Positions 13,436 to 15,802 of a stretch of DNA of 15,802 nt are shown here, piece after piece. Origin of the DNA: REEB426 sp964551975. Lineage in GTDB: Bacteria; Actinomycetota; Actinomycetes; S36-B12. The notes under the pieces are model-generated. The model searched no databases and was not told where the DNA came from. It saw only the letters and a list, made by a program, of their open reading frames with translations. A program made the translations under genes and the position numbers. Location of the stretch: the NCBI GenBank assembly GCA_964551975.1, contig CAZKFI010000059.1:1-15802 (forward strand). Direction: 5' to 3'. Positions within the stretch are counted from its first letter, which is position 1. Each line of letters begins with the position of its first letter.

Positions 13436-13492
13436 CGACGGACCTTTCCGCCCGGACGATCCAGAAACGGTCAAAGCTGCGGGCGAACGGCT
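13436..13492 (-). pseudogene. Relic of an ABC-F gene C-terminus
   Basis: Positions 13438-13489 match 6707-6758 in the intact ABC-F gene at about 44 of 52 bases. On the minus strand it reads FARSFDRFW then IVRAE, against FARGFDRFW then IFRAD in the intact protein. No Walker or signature motif remains nearby. Stop codons flank it. It lies in the 264-bp gap between the monooxygenase and cupin genes, which holds nothing else I recognise. Confidence 0.7.
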
Positions 13493-13494
13493 AT

Positions 13495-14031
13495 CTATTT
13501 AGGGTTCACCTTCACGTTATGGCCGGTGGCGAACTCATTCCCGAGCGACCCGAGTCCCAATTCGATGATGCGCCACACGGGTGCATCCGGCGGTGTGACG
13601 AAACTGTCCAGGAGAACAGCAGGACCGGGACCTGGGTTCACGTTGCTCATGGGCGTCATCGCCGGCATGTCAACACACTCACCCGGACCCGTCTTCTGGG
13701 GTTCGGAACCATCCAGGTAGAGGACTGCCTGCCCGCTCACCACGCAGGTCCAGCCCCCAAAGGGGTGGATGTGGATTGGAGCCCGTGTCCCTGCTTCTCG
13801 CACGTCCCGGTAGACACGGACCTGCTGTCCGTCGCGCATCACATTCAGAATCTCTTGCGAGGTATGCACCAACGTGGGCTCCCCTGGCGGAACCGTGCCA
13901 TTGATCGTCGAGACCAATGGATATGCGTTCACTTCGTCGATGACTTGCTGTGCCGAGTTGGTACCGCACGATGACAGGAACACAGGGACGACGCAGGCAA
14001 TGACCAGTACACGTGTGGCTCTGCCTCTCAC
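13495..14031 (-). CDS. Cupin-fold lipoprotein
   Basis: The protein has 178 residues from GTG 14031. A TTG at 14046 is possible, but a TACGTT box six bases before the GTG supports the GTG as a leaderless start. The N-terminus RGRATRVLVIACVVPVFLSSC is a lipoprotein signal with lipobox LSSC, so the mature protein is anchored outside the membrane. The body is a single cupin: GTRAPIHIHPFGGW followed by GQAVLYLDG and GPGECVDMPAM. The HxH pair is kept, but the glutamate and the second-motif histidine that normally complete the metal site are absent, so binding rather than catalysis is plausible. Its ligand is unknown. It stands alone, downstream of a short broken ORF on the other strand. Confidence 0.78.
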   Translation of the reverse strand: MRGRATRVLVIACVVPVFLSSCGTNSAQQVIDEVNAYPLVSTINGTVPPGEPTLVHTSQEILNVMRDGQQVRVYRDVREAGTRAPIHIHPFGGWTCVVSGQAVLYLDGSEPQKTGPGECVDMPAMTPMSNVNPGPGPAVLLDSFVTPPDAPVWRIIELGLGSLGNEFATGHNVKVNPK

Positions 14032-14100
14032 GACAACAACGTACAAGCAACGCTCCGGCGTACGCTCACCAAGGTCATCGGAGCCGATGAATCCACGCCG

Positions 14101-14288
14101 ATGACGCAGTCAGCACTCGCCACCCCGATCGCCGACGAACTCGTGTCAGGTATGCGCATGGGCTTCGGAGTTATGGGGGAGCACGGGGAGAATCCGTGGT
14201 TCGAGTGGCGCCCACCCCGCTCTACAGCACCTACGTGGACAGTTGGAGAGGCGCCAAGGCTCTGCGCCAGACCCTCATGAAGATGTGA
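14101..14288 (+). pseudogene. Short ORF with apparent frameshift
   Basis: ATG 14101 opens a 59-codon frame (MTQSALATPIADELVSG, then GEHGENPWFEWR) that becomes compositionally odd after about 14209 and stops at 14280. In the neighbouring frame the sequence from 14211 reads PTPLYSTYVDSWRGAKAL and ends at 14288, which looks more like a natural C-terminus. A one-base change near 14205-14212 would join them into one ~62-residue protein. I recognise no family. It could equally be non-coding. Confidence 0.35.
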
Positions 14289-14333
14289 GCCGGCGGTAAA
14301 GTGACGAGGTCGTCTAAAGCCGAGGAGATGCTC

Positions 14334-15020
14334 ATGCGTCGTTCCATCATCCGCGTGGCTGTGCCGATCGCGGCCCTGTTCGTCCTGGGCGCATGCGCGG
14401 GCGACACCTCAAACCGCCAGGCGGAGGGGACCAGTGCCCCGGTTGCGAGCGCTGCCTCGGATGACGCCGTTGCCGCCGCCCCGGTCACCTGCCCTGAGCG
14501 ATCGGAGAGCGGTGATGACTTCATGCTGCGTAAGGTGAAGATCGTCAATGAGACCAATGCGACGTTCCGCCTGTCCGTCCCGGCGGATCAATGGAGTTGC
14601 GACAACTTCAGTGGGGCGGACAACCCGTCCAAGCTCAACGGGCTCCAGATCGCTCCGAACCCGCGGTCACCGCTTATCGTGACGGTTCGCGCTCGCTGGC
14701 TAGCTCCGAACCTGCCGGTGACGGTGCTGAAGAACAACCCGGGCAGCGACCTGCCGTGGACACCGGTCGCCCGGACGGAGTGGGGCGCGGGCGGGTTCTA
14801 CGGCTATGCGCCAATCAAGCCGGGTACGAACCAACTCGGCTCGTATCCCCTGCAGGACGCGAACGGCTCGACGATCGGGCTCCTCACCTTTAGCGCCTAT
14901 AACCACAAAGGCGAACTCGAAGAGGACACGTTCAATGCCATTCGACTGTGGCCGGCGGACTATCAGCAGTTGGACAACGCGGGTGCGCAGGACGACGTAA
15001 CGCCGCAGAGCGTGCGTTGA
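14334..15020 (+). CDS. Secreted lipoprotein of unknown function
   Basis: The protein has 228 residues. ATG 14334 follows AGGAG at good spacing. ATG 14328 and GTG 14301 are in frame but less likely. RRSIIRVAVPIAALFVLGAC is a lipoprotein signal with lipobox LGAC, so the mature protein is lipid-anchored at the cell surface. A low-complexity Ala/Ser/Thr linker follows, then a beta-rich domain from about residue 50 (VKIVNETNATFRLSV, ADQWSCDNFSG, EWGAGGFYGYAP, GLLTFSAYNHKGE) with a cysteine pair that may form a disulphide. I do not recognise the domain. The first 25 coding bases recur as a relic at 6282-6306. Confidence 0.7.
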   Translation: MRRSIIRVAVPIAALFVLGACAGDTSNRQAEGTSAPVASAASDDAVAAAPVTCPERSESGDDFMLRKVKIVNETNATFRLSVPADQWSCDNFSGADNPSKLNGLQIAPNPRSPLIVTVRARWLAPNLPVTVLKNNPGSDLPWTPVARTEWGAGGFYGYAPIKPGTNQLGSYPLQDANGSTIGLLTFSAYNHKGELEEDTFNAIRLWPADYQQLDNAGAQDDVTPQSVR

Positions 15021-15033
15021 CCACCTAGCCGCG

Positions 15034-15053
15034 GCGGGTGATGATCAGCCCGC
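15034..15053. terminator. Weak hairpin after the lipoprotein gene
   Basis: GCGGG (15034-15038) pairs with CCCGC (15049-15053) just past the lipoprotein stop. There is no clear U-run, so terminator function is only suggested by position. Confidence 0.25.
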
Positions 15054-15182
15054 GATCGGCCAATGACGAGCGCAAGGTGGTGTACCGCTTCGTGCAGTAA
15101 CTCTTTGTAACGTGCCACTAGGCAGCCGTGGGTCGCACTCCTGCCTTGCTACCGAGTGGTCGCCGGTGTAATTCCCGAGGCG

Positions 15183-15206
15183 AGTGTCACAGGCCCCTGG
15201 CACACT
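15183..15206. promoter_or_regulatory. 24-bp imperfect dyad upstream of the small genes
   Basis: AGTGT and CAGG arms mirror CCTG and ACACT, with one 2-base interruption and a CC centre. It lies about 60 bp before the start at 15265 and could be an operator for that gene pair. The rest of the 15054-15264 gap holds nothing I recognise. Confidence 0.35.
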
Positions 15207-15264
15207 GCAAAGTGATGACGGCACCTCAGAGATAACTGGGCCAAACACGAACGGGGAGGCATAC

Positions 15265-15408
15265 ATGACCCACGAGCAAGAACCCCCACAACCCATCCAA
15301 GCCGCCCAACTACCGGATTTCGCATCCATGACCGAAGACGAGATCCGCGCCTTCGCCCACCAAATCTGGGAAAAGTTCGCAGCGAACCAGCAATCACTAA
15401 AAACCTAG
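15265..15408 (+). CDS. Small acidic protein of unknown function
   Basis: The protein has 47 residues. ATG 15265 follows GGGGAGG at ideal spacing. The N-terminus is rich in Pro and Gln (EQEPPQPIQAAQLPDF) and the C-terminal half looks like one amphipathic helix (EDEIRAFAHQIWEKFAANQ). There is no signal peptide. The next gene begins 23 bp downstream with its own strong ribosome site, so the two are probably one operon. No family recognised. Confidence 0.55.
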   Translation: MTHEQEPPQPIQAAQLPDFASMTEDEIRAFAHQIWEKFAANQQSLKT

Positions 15409-15430
15409 GCGCGATGCGGGGGAGGTAGTG

Positions 15431-15802
15431 ATGGACGAAGGCGATGTCGAGGACGACCTAGATTTCGGCCCGATCAGTGAGGAAACTGCCTACCGATACA
15501 CCGTGCATGCGGTGACGCACCTGCAGTCGCAACACCCCAACACCACGCTGCAGGTGGGATCCAACCTTGACTTCGTGCCACTGCAGCCAATGTGGCCGGT
15601 ACGTGTGGAGATCAACGGCCAGTTGATTGTGCAGTTTGAGCAGGACGGCACCTGGCTTGATGCGCAGGGTCGCACGCATTCCTGGCGCGGCATCATCGAA
15701 GGTTCACCCAAAACGATCGCTGAGATGCTGCTGCGCAACGCAGGCCTCCGCGACCAACGGCCGAACCGCGTGTCTCCGGTGCGCACCCACGACAGACTCC
15801 CT
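15431..15802 (+). CDS. Unrecognised protein, N-terminal part (cut by window edge)
   Basis: The frame is open from ATG 15431 to the window end, 124 codons. GGGGGAGG seven bases upstream gives strong support for the start. The first 20 residues are very acidic (DEGDVEDDLDF). The following region alternates hydrophobic and polar residues (PVRVEINGQLIVQFEQDGTW) and looks like beta strands. There is no signal peptide, membrane segment or motif I can name. It probably forms an operon with the 47-residue protein just upstream. Confidence 0.6.
   Translation, partial: MDEGDVEDDLDFGPISEETAYRYTVHAVTHLQSQHPNTTLQVGSNLDFVPLQPMWPVRVEINGQLIVQFEQDGTWLDAQGRTHSWRGIIEGSPKTIAEMLLRNAGLRDQRPNRVSPVRTHDRLP

Noticed and set aside
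15043..15113. Minus-strand reading YTTLRSSLADRGLIITRRG, like a gene C-terminus
   Set aside because: It is only about 30 codons long with no start and no recognisable family. Possibly a relic, but too weak to annotate.
1..15802. CRISPR arrays, tRNA or rRNA genes, transposases or integrases
   Set aside because: I looked for regularly spaced repeats, cloverleaf-like sequence and recombinase motifs on both strands and saw none. The 29-bp pair occurs only twice and does not form an array.

Overview
The window looks like part of an actinobacterial (Actinomycetota) chromosome. Base composition is GC-rich by eye. GTG starts are frequent. Several genes carry a TANNNT -10 box six or seven bases before the start codon, which implies leaderless mRNAs. 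The gene families also fit: a NrtR-like regulator with its ADP-ribose genes, TacAT, VapBC, ABC-F, and FMO plus hydrolase. I cannot place the genus.

Layout, left to right. 1-582 (-): a NERD nuclease-domain protein, cut by the window edge. 641-1477: a VapBC toxin-antitoxin pair bracketed by two near-identical 29-bp repeats. The right-hand repeat overlaps the 3' end of the next gene. 1457-4112: an ADP-ribose/NAD cassette, made of a catalytically degenerate Nudix-winged-helix (NrtR-like) regulator divergent from an ARPP-1 (DUF6569) gene and an ADP-ribosylglycohydrolase. The shared promoter contains a palindrome. 4194-4844 (-): a SpoT-like HD phosphohydrolase, convergent with the cassette. 5143-6272: an XRE regulator and a DUF6036-like nucleotidyltransferase, a MenAT-like toxin-antitoxin candidate. 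6453-6695: a small unknown protein. 6666-8342 (-): an ABC-F ATPase. 8553-8909: a hairpin-rich leader that resembles the DUF3800-associated RNAs, followed by a DUF3800 gene cut after about 75 codons and joined to a decayed piece of a histone-deacetylase-like gene. 9049-9845: a TacA/TacT pair whose toxin frame has no ordinary start codon. 9848-10765 (-): an intact HDAC-like amidohydrolase. 10991-13230 (-): a flavin monooxygenase and alpha/beta hydrolase operon. 13436-13492: an ABC-F relic. 13495-14031 (-): a cupin-fold lipoprotein. 14101-14288: a short frameshifted ORF. 14334-15020: a second lipoprotein. 15265 to the end: two unrecognised small genes, the last cut by the window edge.

How it fits together. 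The region reads as an accessory island rich in conflict genes: three toxin-antitoxin pairs, a DUF3800 remnant, a NERD protein and an ADP-ribose-processing cassette. It has also been rearranged. Three decayed fragments (6282-6306, 8851-8975, 13436-13492) match genes still intact elsewhere in the same window, each in the same orientation as its intact partner. Regulators and antitoxins share one design: a dyad or paired repeat placed on the -10 box at the start codon of a leaderless gene. The most promising items are the Nudix/ARPP-1/ARG cassette with its bidirectional promoter, the structured leader ahead of the broken DUF3800 gene, and a 23-bp dyad motif shared by the HD and HDAC promoter regions.
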